From Paenibacillus_E violae (GTDB lineage Bacteria; Bacillota; Bacilli; Paenibacillales; NBRC-103111): DNA of 64,000 nt. Shown here one piece after another: positions 15,480 through 23,946 of this stretch (positions are counted from its first letter, which is position 1; each line of letters opens with the position of its first letter). Location of the stretch: positions 1 through 64,000 of the forward strand of contig NZ_JAWCUD010000012.1 of the NCBI RefSeq assembly GCF_032461945.1, in the 5' to 3' direction. The position numbers and the translations under genes were made by a program. The notes beneath the pieces are model-generated. The model ran no database searches and had not been told where the DNA came from. It saw only the letters and a program-made list of their open reading frames with translations.

Positions 15480-17415
15480 CCAGCTGATTATTCAAAATTT
15501 GAAAGCGAACATCAAGCACTATTATTTATATATATTCGCTCTGATGTTCAGTGTCGCGCTGTACTTTGCTTTCGTCACTTTGCAGTACGATCCCGCTTTG
15601 GATCAGACCAGAGGCTCCATCAAAGGAGCAGCAGCCATCAAGTCTGCCTCGATTCTGCTAATCGCAATTGTCGCCATTTTCAACTTGTATGCTAATAACA
15701 TCTTCGTAAAAAGACGCAGCAAAGAAATCGGCTTATTGCAGCTGATCGGCATGACGAAAACGTCCATTTTCCGGATCCTCAGCACAGAGAACTTCATCCT
15801 GTATTTCAGCTCGCTTATTGTCGGAAGTTTTATCGGGTTCTCGGTGTCGAAGCTGATTCTGATGATATTGTTCCAAATTACGGGGGTCAACGCGATTGCA
15901 ACGCTTCACTTTTCGACCCAGGCGTTAGTCCAAACCTTCGTTGTATTCGTGGCCGTCTATTTGCTAATCATGCTGGTTAACTACGTATTTATAAAAAGAC
16001 AAACCATCCTGTCACTGTTCCGAGTTACCACGTCAACCGAGATTAAAGTAAAACGGCTATCTCTTGCAGAAGCAGTCCTAGGATTGATTGGCATTACGCT
16101 CATCTTGCTCGGCTATTATGTTTCATCCAAGCTGTTCAGCGGCAGTTACACGACAATGGTCGAATTGTTCACAGCCATGATTTTTATTCTGGCTTCGGTT
16201 ATTATCGGTTCTTATCTGTTTTATCGAGGCTCCGTTCGCATGCTGCTTAACGTCATTCGCAAGAAGAAAAACGGATATTTGAATGTTCGCGAGGTCCTCT
16301 CGCTCTCTTCCATTATGTTTCGAATGAAATCCAATGCCCTGCTGCTGACTGTCATTACAACCGTATCCGCCTTAGCTATCGCCTTACTATCATTAAGCTA
16401 CATTTCGTACTATTCTGCGGAAAAAACAGCAAAAAACGATGTGCCGTCCCACTTCGCCATCACGCAAAAGGACGATGCCGATACGTTCAAGGCGGCGCTG
16501 GATGCCCGCCACATTTCGCATAAGGATACGACCATTGAAGTGATACAGGCTAAAGCCAACATAAGAGGAATTATAGCCGGTAATATGAACGGGCTTATGG
16601 TGGATCCGAGTGATATGACGCTTTCCGTGATCAGCGATGTAAATACGCCTTCCTACAATATGACGCCTGAGCAAATTCTGTTTACCGGCACCAACGATCT
16701 GTTGAGTAAGTTTATGAGCTTCAAAGATTCCGGGAAGCTCGAATTAGCCGGACAGCACGCCGTTACCCCTCTCACCTATTTAGGTTCGAAGAAGCAATCC
16801 ATCGTCTCATGGTACTTCACGAACGGCGGCATGCCTGTTGCTATCGTAGACGACTCCGTCTTTCAACGGCTTAAACAGGATCTGGTGCCATCGTTGCAAA
16901 AGAAGTCCTCCCTCTATCTGGGCATCGATATTGTAAACGAGGCTGAGCTGTCAACCGCCAATCAGATTTTCGGAGACTTAGGTTTTGATAAAGATGACCG
17001 CGGTGATTCCCGGTTGGATAGCACTATGAACCAAAAAAATAGAATGGGACTTACGATGTTCATCGTCGGCTTTCTCGGCCTTACGTTCCTGATCACATCA
17101 GGCTGCATCCTGTATTTCAAACAGATGGATGAGAGCGAAGACGAGAAGCCGACCTACACGATTTTACGAAAACTTGGCTACACGCAAGAGGATTTATTAA
17201 AAGGGATTCGCCGTAAGCAGCTATTTAGCTTCGGAATCCCGCTTGTCGTCGGCCTTACGCATAGTTACTTCGCCGTCCAATCCGGTTGGTTCCTGTTCGG
17301 AGCGGAACTGTGGACACCCATGATCGTGGTCATGGTGCTTTATACCGCTTTATATTCCGTCTTCGGATTTCTTTCCGTGAAGCATTATAAGAAAGTCATC
17401 CGCCAAGCGCTTTGA
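15469..17415 (+). CDS. Bce-type ABC transporter, FtsX-like permease subunit
   Basis: A 648-residue permease starting MSINQLIIQNLKANIKHYYLYIFALMFSV. Hydrophobic spans fall in the BceB pattern, and a large hydrophilic region at about 325-525 corresponds to the extracellular ligand-sensing domain between helices VII and VIII that distinguishes Bce permeases. FtsX-like segments lie near 195-310 and 530-640. The peptide specificity cannot be read from sequence. The start overlaps the ATPase gene end. The gene ends 20 bp from the convergent ECF41 sigma gene, and no terminator is visible in between. Confidence 0.92.
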   Translation: MSINQLIIQNLKANIKHYYLYIFALMFSVALYFAFVTLQYDPALDQTRGSIKGAAAIKSASILLIAIVAIFNLYANNIFVKRRSKEIGLLQLIGMTKTSIFRILSTENFILYFSSLIVGSFIGFSVSKLILMILFQITGVNAIATLHFSTQALVQTFVVFVAVYLLIMLVNYVFIKRQTILSLFRVTTSTEIKVKRLSLAEAVLGLIGITLILLGYYVSSKLFSGSYTTMVELFTAMIFILASVIIGSYLFYRGSVRMLLNVIRKKKNGYLNVREVLSLSSIMFRMKSNALLLTVITTVSALAIALLSLSYISYYSAEKTAKNDVPSHFAITQKDDADTFKAALDARHISHKDTTIEVIQAKANIRGIIAGNMNGLMVDPSDMTLSVISDVNTPSYNMTPEQILFTGTNDLLSKFMSFKDSGKLELAGQHAVTPLTYLGSKKQSIVSWYFTNGGMPVAIVDDSVFQRLKQDLVPSLQKKSSLYLGIDIVNEAELSTANQIFGDLGFDKDDRGDSRLDSTMNQKNRMGLTMFIVGFLGLTFLITSGCILYFKQMDESEDEKPTYTILRKLGYTQEDLLKGIRRKQLFSFGIPLVVGLTHSYFAVQSGWFLFGAELWTPMIVVMVLYTALYSVFGFLSVKHYKKVIRQAL

Positions 17416-17435
17416 TAGATGATTGATTTAACTTC

Positions 17436-18350
17436 CTAAACACCCATCTCCGCTACATGCCTCAGCTTATCAGGGTTCGCAACCAAATAGACAGCCGCTA
17501 CCTGACCATCTGCAACATGGAAAGTCATCACATTGTTCGGCTGTCTATCCTGATAGGATACAACGCCCAATTGTCCATTTACGGTCGCCATTTTAAAGCT
17601 AAAGCCACTCGGAACTTTGGACAGTACCCCAAATAAAAACATGGCAATGCGTTCGGCACCCTCAATAGGTCGTATAGCCGCTCTGACTTTGCCCCCACCG
17701 TCCGAATATAGGACAGCCTCTGTTTTGACAATGTTCAGCAACTGAGCCATATTACCGGAAGCTAAAGCATGAACGAATTGCTCCACGATAGCGTTAGCCT
17801 GATCCTCCACTGGCTGCTTTGGTCGTACAACATCCTCGGCGTCCTGACTGGCTAAGGTACTGATCGAACTTTTGGCTCTGCGGAAAATTTGCCGGCAGTT
17901 CACGCTGCTTTTATCAACAATTTCAGCAATTTCCTCATAGTCGTATTGCAGCACTTCCCTTAATACGAATACCGCCCGCTCTACCCAGGAAAGCTGCTGC
18001 AGCAGAAATAGGTACGCTGTGGATAACGACTCTTTTTGCGTATAAAATAGTTCTGGCAGATCGCCCTGGTTCTCCGCCGCCACAAGTGGCTCCGGCAGCC
18101 ATGGGCCTACATAAACTTCGCGTTTTTTGCTTGCGGAACGCAGCTTGTCGATACAGCGGTTGGTTACCATTTTGCATAGATAAGCTTTAGGATTCTGAAT
18201 GCCCTGAGGATTTTTCTCATTAAAATATAGAAAAGTTTCTTGGACGACATCCTCCGCATCCATGACACTCCCCAGCATCCGATAAGCTAATGCAAACAAA
18301 AGCGGTTTATACACCGTGTATATCTGTTCGGCATCCCTGGCATTCTCCAT
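17436..18350 (-). CDS. ECF41-family RNA polymerase sigma factor (SigJ-like)
   Basis: A 304-residue extracytoplasmic-function sigma factor. Sigma-2 covers about 10-75 (LAYRMLGSVMDAEDVVQETFLYF), sigma-4 about 110-165 (LLQQLSWVERAVFVLREVLQYDYEEIAEIV), and a long SnoaL-like C-terminal extension follows. All three ECF41 hallmarks are present: WLPEP in the linker, DGGGK and NPDKL in the extension. In ECF41 the extension controls activity in place of a separate anti-sigma factor. GGAGG precedes the ATG. It is 27 bp behind an oxidoreductase gene, the standard ECF41 partner class. Confidence 0.94.
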   Translation of the reverse strand: MENARDAEQIYTVYKPLLFALAYRMLGSVMDAEDVVQETFLYFNEKNPQGIQNPKAYLCKMVTNRCIDKLRSASKKREVYVGPWLPEPLVAAENQGDLPELFYTQKESLSTAYLFLLQQLSWVERAVFVLREVLQYDYEEIAEIVDKSSVNCRQIFRRAKSSISTLASQDAEDVVRPKQPVEDQANAIVEQFVHALASGNMAQLLNIVKTEAVLYSDGGGKVRAAIRPIEGAERIAMFLFGVLSKVPSGFSFKMATVNGQLGVVSYQDRQPNNVMTFHVADGQVAAVYLVANPDKLRHVAEMGV

Positions 18351-18377
18351 CGTCTACACCTCCTGCTTATTTCCATT

Positions 18378-19676
18378 TTACGCCATCACATAGCTCTTTA
18401 AAATAGCGGCCGCCGCCCGCTTGGCACTTGCCGCTGAAGCATCGGCGAGCATTTCGCCGTGCGTGACCCAGTCTCCGGCCACATAGAGGCCGCGGACTCC
18501 CTCAACGGCCGGCCCTGTGAACCGGCTCGCCCTTCCGCGATGCAGCGTATCGTGGACAACCGTGATATTCGGCAGGAACTGCCGTGCCACGACCTGATCT
18601 TCCCAGCCTGGATGAAGGGTATTCATAGCTTCGGTGAGCAAGCGCTCGTCGGCCTTCGGATCACTCTCTCCCGGGCCGTTGTACTTCACCAAATGCACAA
18701 CCAAGGTTCCGTTGTCGCTCAACTGGGTGTTCAATGTATGGTGAGAGAAGAAAATCGGTTGATCAAGGCCCATGGCAACGTCTCGCCCGCCTTCTGGCAA
18801 TTTTCTCAAGCCAAGATCCAAGCATGCCGCCATGGACGGACGAGCTTGATCTTTCCACTGCTTGAGTATGGTACGGTCAGCCGCATCACTCACCAGCTTA
18901 TAAGTTTCAGACGGTGAGGCGGTGCTGATGACATTAGCGGCTTGGATATACTCGGCGCCGGCTAGCAATAGTTTTTGAACCCTGCCATTTTCAAGCACAA
19001 TTTCTTTGACATCTTTGCCGCTTACAATTTGCACACCCGCTTTGACAGCTAGTTCTCTAAGCTGATCCACGATCGTTTGCCAGCCGCCATGGAGGTAAAG
19101 AACACCTTTTAACGCACGCTGCAATTGCGCTAGCACCGGTCCCGCCAGCTGAAAGTCGGTATCCTGCGCATAAGTAGCCGTTCGGCATAGCGAGTAAAAG
19201 ACGTGACGGACCATCGGATCCGAAATTTCCGCCTCCGCCCAGTCTCTTAAGCTCCTGTCAGGGATGCGGCTTGCGTCCAATTTAGTAAGCTTCATCACGA
19301 ACTGAATGAGCTGCATTTTACCCGACCATGTCAGCAGCTTCGAAGTCAGCATGTTGGTCAGATTCGCAGGCATAGGGACGATTTGGTTGTTCCACAACGC
19401 CATGATCTTGGAGGACGGACTCCCTCCGTGTAGGCGCACTCCCAGCTCCGTCAAAATCGCGTACGCCTGACCGGCACGGTATATGGCATGCCCGCCTAGA
19501 TTGAAGAAGGCGCCGTTCTTCTTATTCGTCATCGCCCGGCCTCCCAAGCGTGCCGCTTTTTCCAAAATAATTACCGATTGACCGCCTTTTGCTAATTCGA
19601 TCGCCGCGATTAGGCCGGCCAAGCCACCACCTATTACAGCTGTATCGTATTGCCCCAGTTTATGCAACTCCGTCAT
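18378..19676 (-). CDS. FAD-dependent oxidoreductase (phytoene-desaturase-like)
   Basis: A 432-residue flavoprotein with an N-terminal dinucleotide fold, TAVIGGGLAGLIAAIELAKGGQSVIILEK (residues 13-41), the following RLGGRAMT motif, and a C-terminal FAD contact GLYVAGDWV. It resembles protoporphyrinogen oxidase and phytoene desaturase relatives; the substrate is unknown. It is the first gene of a two-gene operon with the ECF41 sigma factor, and an ECF41-type promoter lies just upstream, so it is the likely main target of that sigma factor. Confidence 0.88.
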   Translation of the reverse strand: MTELHKLGQYDTAVIGGGLAGLIAAIELAKGGQSVIILEKAARLGGRAMTNKKNGAFFNLGGHAIYRAGQAYAILTELGVRLHGGSPSSKIMALWNNQIVPMPANLTNMLTSKLLTWSGKMQLIQFVMKLTKLDASRIPDRSLRDWAEAEISDPMVRHVFYSLCRTATYAQDTDFQLAGPVLAQLQRALKGVLYLHGGWQTIVDQLRELAVKAGVQIVSGKDVKEIVLENGRVQKLLLAGAEYIQAANVISTASPSETYKLVSDAADRTILKQWKDQARPSMAACLDLGLRKLPEGGRDVAMGLDQPIFFSHHTLNTQLSDNGTLVVHLVKYNGPGESDPKADERLLTEAMNTLHPGWEDQVVARQFLPNITVVHDTLHRGRASRFTGPAVEGVRGLYVAGDWVTHGEMLADASAASAKRAAAAILKSYVMA

Positions 19677-19712
19677 GCTCTATCGCCTCCGTTTTGTCTT
19701 TTCAGTACATAT

Positions 19713-19739
19713 GGCGAATGAGGTTTGCATTTTGTGACA
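19713..19739 (-). promoter_or_regulatory. ECF41-type promoter
   Basis: On the minus strand TGTCACA (19733-19739) is followed after exactly 16 bp by CGCC (19713-19716), 36 nt before the oxidoreductase ATG. The ECF41 consensus as I recall it is TGTCACA, about 16 bp, CGTC, so this differs by one base. It implies autoregulation of the oxidoreductase-sigma operon. Confidence 0.8.
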
Positions 19740-19769
19740 GAAGGGCGTGAAGTTGGGCCAGTGCAGCGC

Positions 19770-19808
19770 AAAAAAACCTCCAACCCGCATACGCAGAGTT
19801 GGAGGTTT
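19770..19808 (-). terminator. Intrinsic terminator of the ABC-2 exporter operon
   Basis: On the minus strand arms AAACCTCCAACTC and GGTTGGAGGTTT form a hairpin followed by seven T residues. It separates the exporter operon from the ECF41 promoter 30 bp downstream. Confidence 0.9.
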
Positions 19809-19813
19809 AAGCA

Positions 19814-20602
19814 TTAAGATCCCGCACCGCGGTACCGTTTCACGCCAATATTCCAAACCGTAATACCAATAAAGCAGAAAATCACGCCCATCACCGGCGT
19901 CAGCAGCGCGAACCACTTCCAGTTCGCTGGATCAATGAAATACGCCGCAGGATAGAAGCCAACGAACGCAAACGGCAATATCCACGTCAAAATGCTGCGA
20001 AGCAGCTTATTGTAAATCGTGGCCGGATAACGCCCGTAGTTCTGGATATTCCAAATCAGCGGCAGAATGCCGGTTGGCGCATCCGAGTAAAAACCAAGCG
20101 CCGTCAGCGAGATGTACACGCCAGCATAGATCAGAATCGAGCCCACAACCATCAGGATAAAAATCAGCGGATCATGCCAATGGAACGGAAGCCCTAGCTT
20201 GACCCAAGAGTAGATCATAACAATTAACCCTGCCAACGCACTAAACAAAGATGATGGACTGAGATTCTCCAGCATCAATTGCCATAAGTTATAAGCTGGA
20301 CGGGTGAGGATACGATCCATTTCCCCTTTAACAATATATCGTTCACTGAAGCCCCACAGATTAAAAAAAGTGATGAATATGCCATAGGGGATCATAAAAT
20401 AGCCGTAAATGAACAAAATTTGTTCTTGATTCCAGCCGCCAAGCGATTGCGTTTGCAGAAAAACGACGAGAATGAAGAATAAATTGAGCCCATTGAACAT
20501 CAAATCGGAAATCACATCAATCCAGAAGTCAGATCGGTAGGTGAGGCGGGTTTTCATGTAATTTTTCAGATACTCAGCAACTAGGGAGATATAGAATGTC
20601 AT
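19814..20602 (-). CDS. ABC-2 family exporter permease, second subunit
   Basis: A 262-residue membrane protein with about six hydrophobic spans, of the ABC2_membrane_6 type (segment GEMDRILTRPAYNLWQLM after the second span is typical). It starts 3 nt after its sister permease, with GGGGGG 7 nt before the ATG. With the ATPase and the other permease it should form an export complex, as a heterodimeric membrane part. The substrate is unknown. Confidence 0.85.
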   Translation of the reverse strand: MTFYISLVAEYLKNYMKTRLTYRSDFWIDVISDLMFNGLNLFFILVVFLQTQSLGGWNQEQILFIYGYFMIPYGIFITFFNLWGFSERYIVKGEMDRILTRPAYNLWQLMLENLSPSSLFSALAGLIVMIYSWVKLGLPFHWHDPLIFILMVVGSILIYAGVYISLTALGFYSDAPTGILPLIWNIQNYGRYPATIYNKLLRSILTWILPFAFVGFYPAAYFIDPANWKWFALLTPVMGVIFCFIGITVWNIGVKRYRGAGS

Positions 20603-20605
20603 GTG

Positions 20606-21400
20606 TTAACCCCCCTGCACGAATAAACGCGTTTTGGATTTGACCCAGAGAGCAACCATGGGAACGAGCAGCAGCAAAAACCACAGAACCTGTACGCCAA
20701 GATTTTGATAAATAGCCGAACCAGTAATTTTCCCTGTGAACACGGCGCTCGGCAAGTACGTAATGGCTTGAAACGGAAGCCACTCTAGAATGGACTTGGA
20801 CCACCCCGGGAAAAAGGAGATCGGAATAATTAGCCCTGAGAATAAATCGACCGCAACGCGCTTCATGCGCATTAGGCCTTCGTTATTTTCAAGGAAGAAA
20901 GCAAACAACCCGGTAATAATATTAAGCTGCGTATTAATTAGGAAACTGAAAAACAACATCACAAAGTAGATCACCCATAGGCCTGGATCACTAGGAAATT
21001 GAATCGGCAGTAACAGCCAGATGAAAATCATGCCCGGCGTTGTAAACAGCAGCAAACGGAAGACGCCTTCACCGAGTCCTTGCATCATTTTCACAAATAC
21101 ATAATTATACGGCCGAATGAATTGAATCGCCACGCTGCCGTCTCGAATTTCATTGGCAATTTCCCGGTCCAAGTTATTGAAGTAAAAGGCGCGCCCCATC
21201 CAGGAAACCGCGACATACGTCGTCATCTGGCCCAGTGTCAGGCCGCCAATCATCTCTTGCCCGCCATATATGGCTTTATAAACAAAATAATAGGAGCCAA
21301 TATTGAGTGCATAAATCAAAATGCCGCTGTAGTAGTTCACCCGGTAAGCAAGCATCATAAGAAATCGCATGCGAATAACTTCCAGATAAGCACTAAGCAT
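20606..21400 (-). CDS. ABC-2 family exporter permease, first subunit
   Basis: A 264-residue membrane protein with about six hydrophobic spans. The segment REIANEIRDGSVAIQFIRPYNYVFVKMM near residue 85 is the characteristic cytoplasmic stretch of this permease family and parallels the GEMDRILTRPAY segment of the next gene, so the two arose by duplication. It overlaps the upstream ATPase gene by 8 nt. Confidence 0.85.
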   Translation of the reverse strand: MLSAYLEVIRMRFLMMLAYRVNYYSGILIYALNIGSYYFVYKAIYGGQEMIGGLTLGQMTTYVAVSWMGRAFYFNNLDREIANEIRDGSVAIQFIRPYNYVFVKMMQGLGEGVFRLLLFTTPGMIFIWLLLPIQFPSDPGLWVIYFVMLFFSFLINTQLNIITGLFAFFLENNEGLMRMKRVAVDLFSGLIIPISFFPGWSKSILEWLPFQAITYLPSAVFTGKITGSAIYQNLGVQVLWFLLLLVPMVALWVKSKTRLFVQGG

Positions 21401-22448
21401 GTGTGAAGGCTCCCTCTGGCTGCTTGGTTTCCTCTGGACGTTTCACATCCGCTGAACCTGCTTTATATATTTCTCGAACGATGTCATCCGTGTTGGTTTC
21501 GTTGATTTTGATATCTTGAATCTGCACAACGCCGACCACGCGGCTTAGCACTTCAGATACGTTCGCACGCTCGTAAGGAATGAACACCTTGGCGGACAAT
21601 TCATTCTCAAGCTGCCACGCCACATCCAATCCCCTCGTCAGCTCTTGCAGACGTGGCAGCGTGATCGGATGCTCGAACTGGAGCACGACTTCCTTGCCTT
21701 TGCCCCACTTGGCTTTCAGCTCTTCCAGGCCGCCGTCATAAATAATCCGGCCGTCATCGAGCATAATAACACGCGAGCAAAGCGCCTCAATATCCTGCAA
21801 ATCGTGCGTAGTCAGCAGGATTGTTGTCTCATAGCGCTGATTGAGTGATTTCAAGAATTCTCGAATCTCTGTTTTCACGACGATATCCAAACCGATGGTT
21901 GGCTCGTCTAAGAAGAGAATCGCCGGATTATGAATCAACGAAGCGGCAAGCTCACAGCGCATCCGCTGCCCCAGACTCAATTTACGGACAGGTCGTGATA
22001 GTAAATCAGCTAGTTGCAGGCGGTCGACAAGTTCGTCGAGGCGCTTTTTGTAGTCGGCTTCAGAGACACGGTATACCTTTTTCAACAATTGAAAGGATTC
22101 CACAACGCCGATATCCCACCAAAGTTGACTGCGTTGGCCGAACACGACGCCTATCTCGGCTACGAACTTCTCACGCTCTTTAAATGGAACGAAACCATTG
22201 ACCTTGATATGTCCGGAGGTCGGTACGAGGATGCCGGTCAGCATTTTGATCGTGGTTGATTTACCGGCGCCATTTTCACCGATATATCCGCAAATTTCGC
22301 CCTTTGGAATTTGAAAGCTAATGTCCTTCACGGCTGTAACATGTTTGTACTCTCTATGGAATAAATCTTGGAAGGCGCCCTTTAAGCCCCCGCGGCTCTG
22401 TTGAACTTGAAATTCTTTGCGAAGCATTTCTACATCAATGGCTAACAT
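21393..22448 (-). CDS. ABC exporter ATP-binding protein
   Basis: A 351-residue ATPase. Walker A is GENGAGKSTTIKML, the Q-loop region VVFGQRSQLWWD, the signature LSLGQRMRCELA, Walker B ILFLDEPTIGLD and the switch His is in LTTHDLQD. The FGQRSQLWWD stretch is characteristic of ATPases paired with ABC2_membrane_6 permeases. A C-terminal accessory domain of about 90 residues follows. GGGGGA lies about 6 nt before the chosen ATG (MLAIDVEMLRKEF). It is the first gene of the three-gene operon. Confidence 0.9.
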   Translation of the reverse strand: MLAIDVEMLRKEFQVQQSRGGLKGAFQDLFHREYKHVTAVKDISFQIPKGEICGYIGENGAGKSTTIKMLTGILVPTSGHIKVNGFVPFKEREKFVAEIGVVFGQRSQLWWDIGVVESFQLLKKVYRVSEADYKKRLDELVDRLQLADLLSRPVRKLSLGQRMRCELAASLIHNPAILFLDEPTIGLDIVVKTEIREFLKSLNQRYETTILLTTHDLQDIEALCSRVIMLDDGRIIYDGGLEELKAKWGKGKEVVLQFEHPITLPRLQELTRGLDVAWQLENELSAKVFIPYERANVSEVLSRVVGVVQIQDIKINETNTDDIVREIYKAGSADVKRPEETKQPEGAFTHA

Positions 22449-22515
22449 GAACTTCCCCCTGTCTAGGTAGACTCGGCTACACTTGGCTACATATAACGGC
22501 AAAATTCGCCGTAAC

Positions 22516-22545
22516 TTGCTATCGAAGTTTCGTAGCATCTATAAT
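22516..22545 (+). promoter_or_regulatory. Sigma-A promoter of the LCP gene
   Basis: TTGCTA, an 18-bp spacer and a consensus TATAAT, about 100 nt before the LCP start codon and divergent from the exporter operon. Confidence 0.6.
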
Positions 22546-22654
22546 ATGGATCATAAAGATAAAATGTACAACAACGGCAACAAACTCATGATACATGAAT
22601 TCTGTAAGAAAAAAAAGTACAGATTATCCCTACCTTAGAAAGGAGCGCAGAACC

Positions 22655-23692
22655 ATGAGAATTATTAAACGAACCCTGCTCCTGATCGGCTTACTCCTGA
22701 TAATGGTGGCTGGTTATTACTCTTATTCCTTTTATCATTTTGCGCAAAATATTTCCAATAAACCGGATGCACCGAAAGGCAGCACCCCCCTTATAGCCCA
22801 AGCAGTCAAAGACAAGGGTGAGAAATACACCCCTCCCAAATGGGAAGGTAAGAATCGGGTTAACATTCTACTCTTAGGCGGAGATTCCCGCGGCATGGTG
22901 AAGAATGAATTGCCTCGGTCCGACAGTATTATGCTCGCATCGATTGATCCGGTAACCAAGAAGGCTCACCTCTTCTCGATTCTTCGTGATACATATGTGA
23001 AAATCCCTGGCGAAGGCGAAGACCGCATCAATACAGCGATTACGACAGGCGGTCCGAACTTGGCAATGAAAACTGTCAGCGACTTGCTCGGCATCCCGGT
23101 TCAGTACTATGTCTATACCGATTTCAAAGGGTTCATCGCTCTCGTTGATGCCGTAGGCGGTATCGATATCGACGTCGAAAAGGATATGAAATATACCGAC
23201 TCGGAAGATGACCATGTCTACGATATTAATTTGAAAAAAGGGCTACAGCATCTCGATGGCAAAACTGCCCTGCAGTATGTACGCTTCCGGCACGACGCAT
23301 TATCGGATTTCTCACGTACAGAACGTCAGCGGAAATTCCTGACGGCGGTTGCGCAAAAAATGCAAACGACGTCATCTCTCATTAAGCTGCCCAAGATTTT
23401 GAACGCAATGGATCCTTACATTGATACGAATCTAAGCGTGACGGATATGCTGAAGCTCGCTTCTCTAGGCTTTGAAGCCAAAGCTGATGGCATCGTCTCC
23501 TCTCAGCTGCCGCCGACCGATATGCTCGTCGAGAAAAACGTCCGGGGAGCTGCCGTCATTACGGCAAACAAAGATAAGCTGCAGCAGTATGTGAAGGACT
23601 TATTTGCAGGCAAGGCGGACGCAGACACAGGTCCAACCAAACCGTCGCCATCACCAACACCGAAGAATTCCGTGAAAACAACGGCGAAGTAA
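22655..23692 (+). CDS. LytR-CpsA-Psr (LCP) family cell-wall glycopolymer transferase
   Basis: A 345-residue membrane-anchored enzyme that attaches teichoic acid or other glycopolymers to peptidoglycan. A single N-terminal membrane helix (about 7-28) is followed by the LCP domain: VNILLLGGDSRG, RSDSIMLASI, LFSILRDTYVKIPG, RINTA, VDAVGGIDIDV and VRFRHDALSDFSRTERQRKFL, which include the conserved Arg and Asp residues that bind the polyprenyl pyrophosphate. The C-terminal tail is rich in Lys, Pro and Ser. AAGGAG precedes the ATG by about 10 nt; an upstream in-frame ATG 20 codons earlier lacks such a site. Confidence 0.92.
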   Translation: MRIIKRTLLLIGLLLIMVAGYYSYSFYHFAQNISNKPDAPKGSTPLIAQAVKDKGEKYTPPKWEGKNRVNILLLGGDSRGMVKNELPRSDSIMLASIDPVTKKAHLFSILRDTYVKIPGEGEDRINTAITTGGPNLAMKTVSDLLGIPVQYYVYTDFKGFIALVDAVGGIDIDVEKDMKYTDSEDDHVYDINLKKGLQHLDGKTALQYVRFRHDALSDFSRTERQRKFLTAVAQKMQTTSSLIKLPKILNAMDPYIDTNLSVTDMLKLASLGFEAKADGIVSSQLPPTDMLVEKNVRGAAVITANKDKLQQYVKDLFAGKADADTGPTKPSPSPTPKNSVKTTAK

Positions 23693-23693
23693 G

Positions 23694-23776
23694 CAACTGA
23701 AGGCTTGCGAGGAATAAAGTGAGCGGCTGAAGGCTTACGAAAATAAAACGGCAAAGCAAGCGACTGAAGATTAACA
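23694..23776 (+). repeat. Three degenerate 30-bp repeats after the LCP gene
   Basis: Segments resembling GCAACTGAAGGCTTGCGA occur three times in a row, about 30 bp apart, directly after the stop codon, each spanning a stop or near-stop. They may be a decayed extension of the LCP C terminus or a small expanded repeat. No product is proposed. Confidence 0.45.
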
Positions 23777-23800
23777 CGCCTCTACTTGGTACAGGGCTTT

Positions 23801-23823
23801 AGCCCCTCAGGTAGGGGCTTTTT
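23801..23823 (+). terminator. Intrinsic terminator of the LCP gene
   Basis: AGCCCC and GGGGCT arms around a short loop, followed by TTTTT. Confidence 0.88.
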
Positions 23824-23946
23824 ATGAGATCAGTAAGGGCTCGATTCGTCTGTAACGGACTCTAGGGCCGCTATGGAATAACGACTCCCGGTCCGTTAGT
23901 TACCGTCCAAAATACATACTACTTAATAAAGGAATGATTACTTCTT

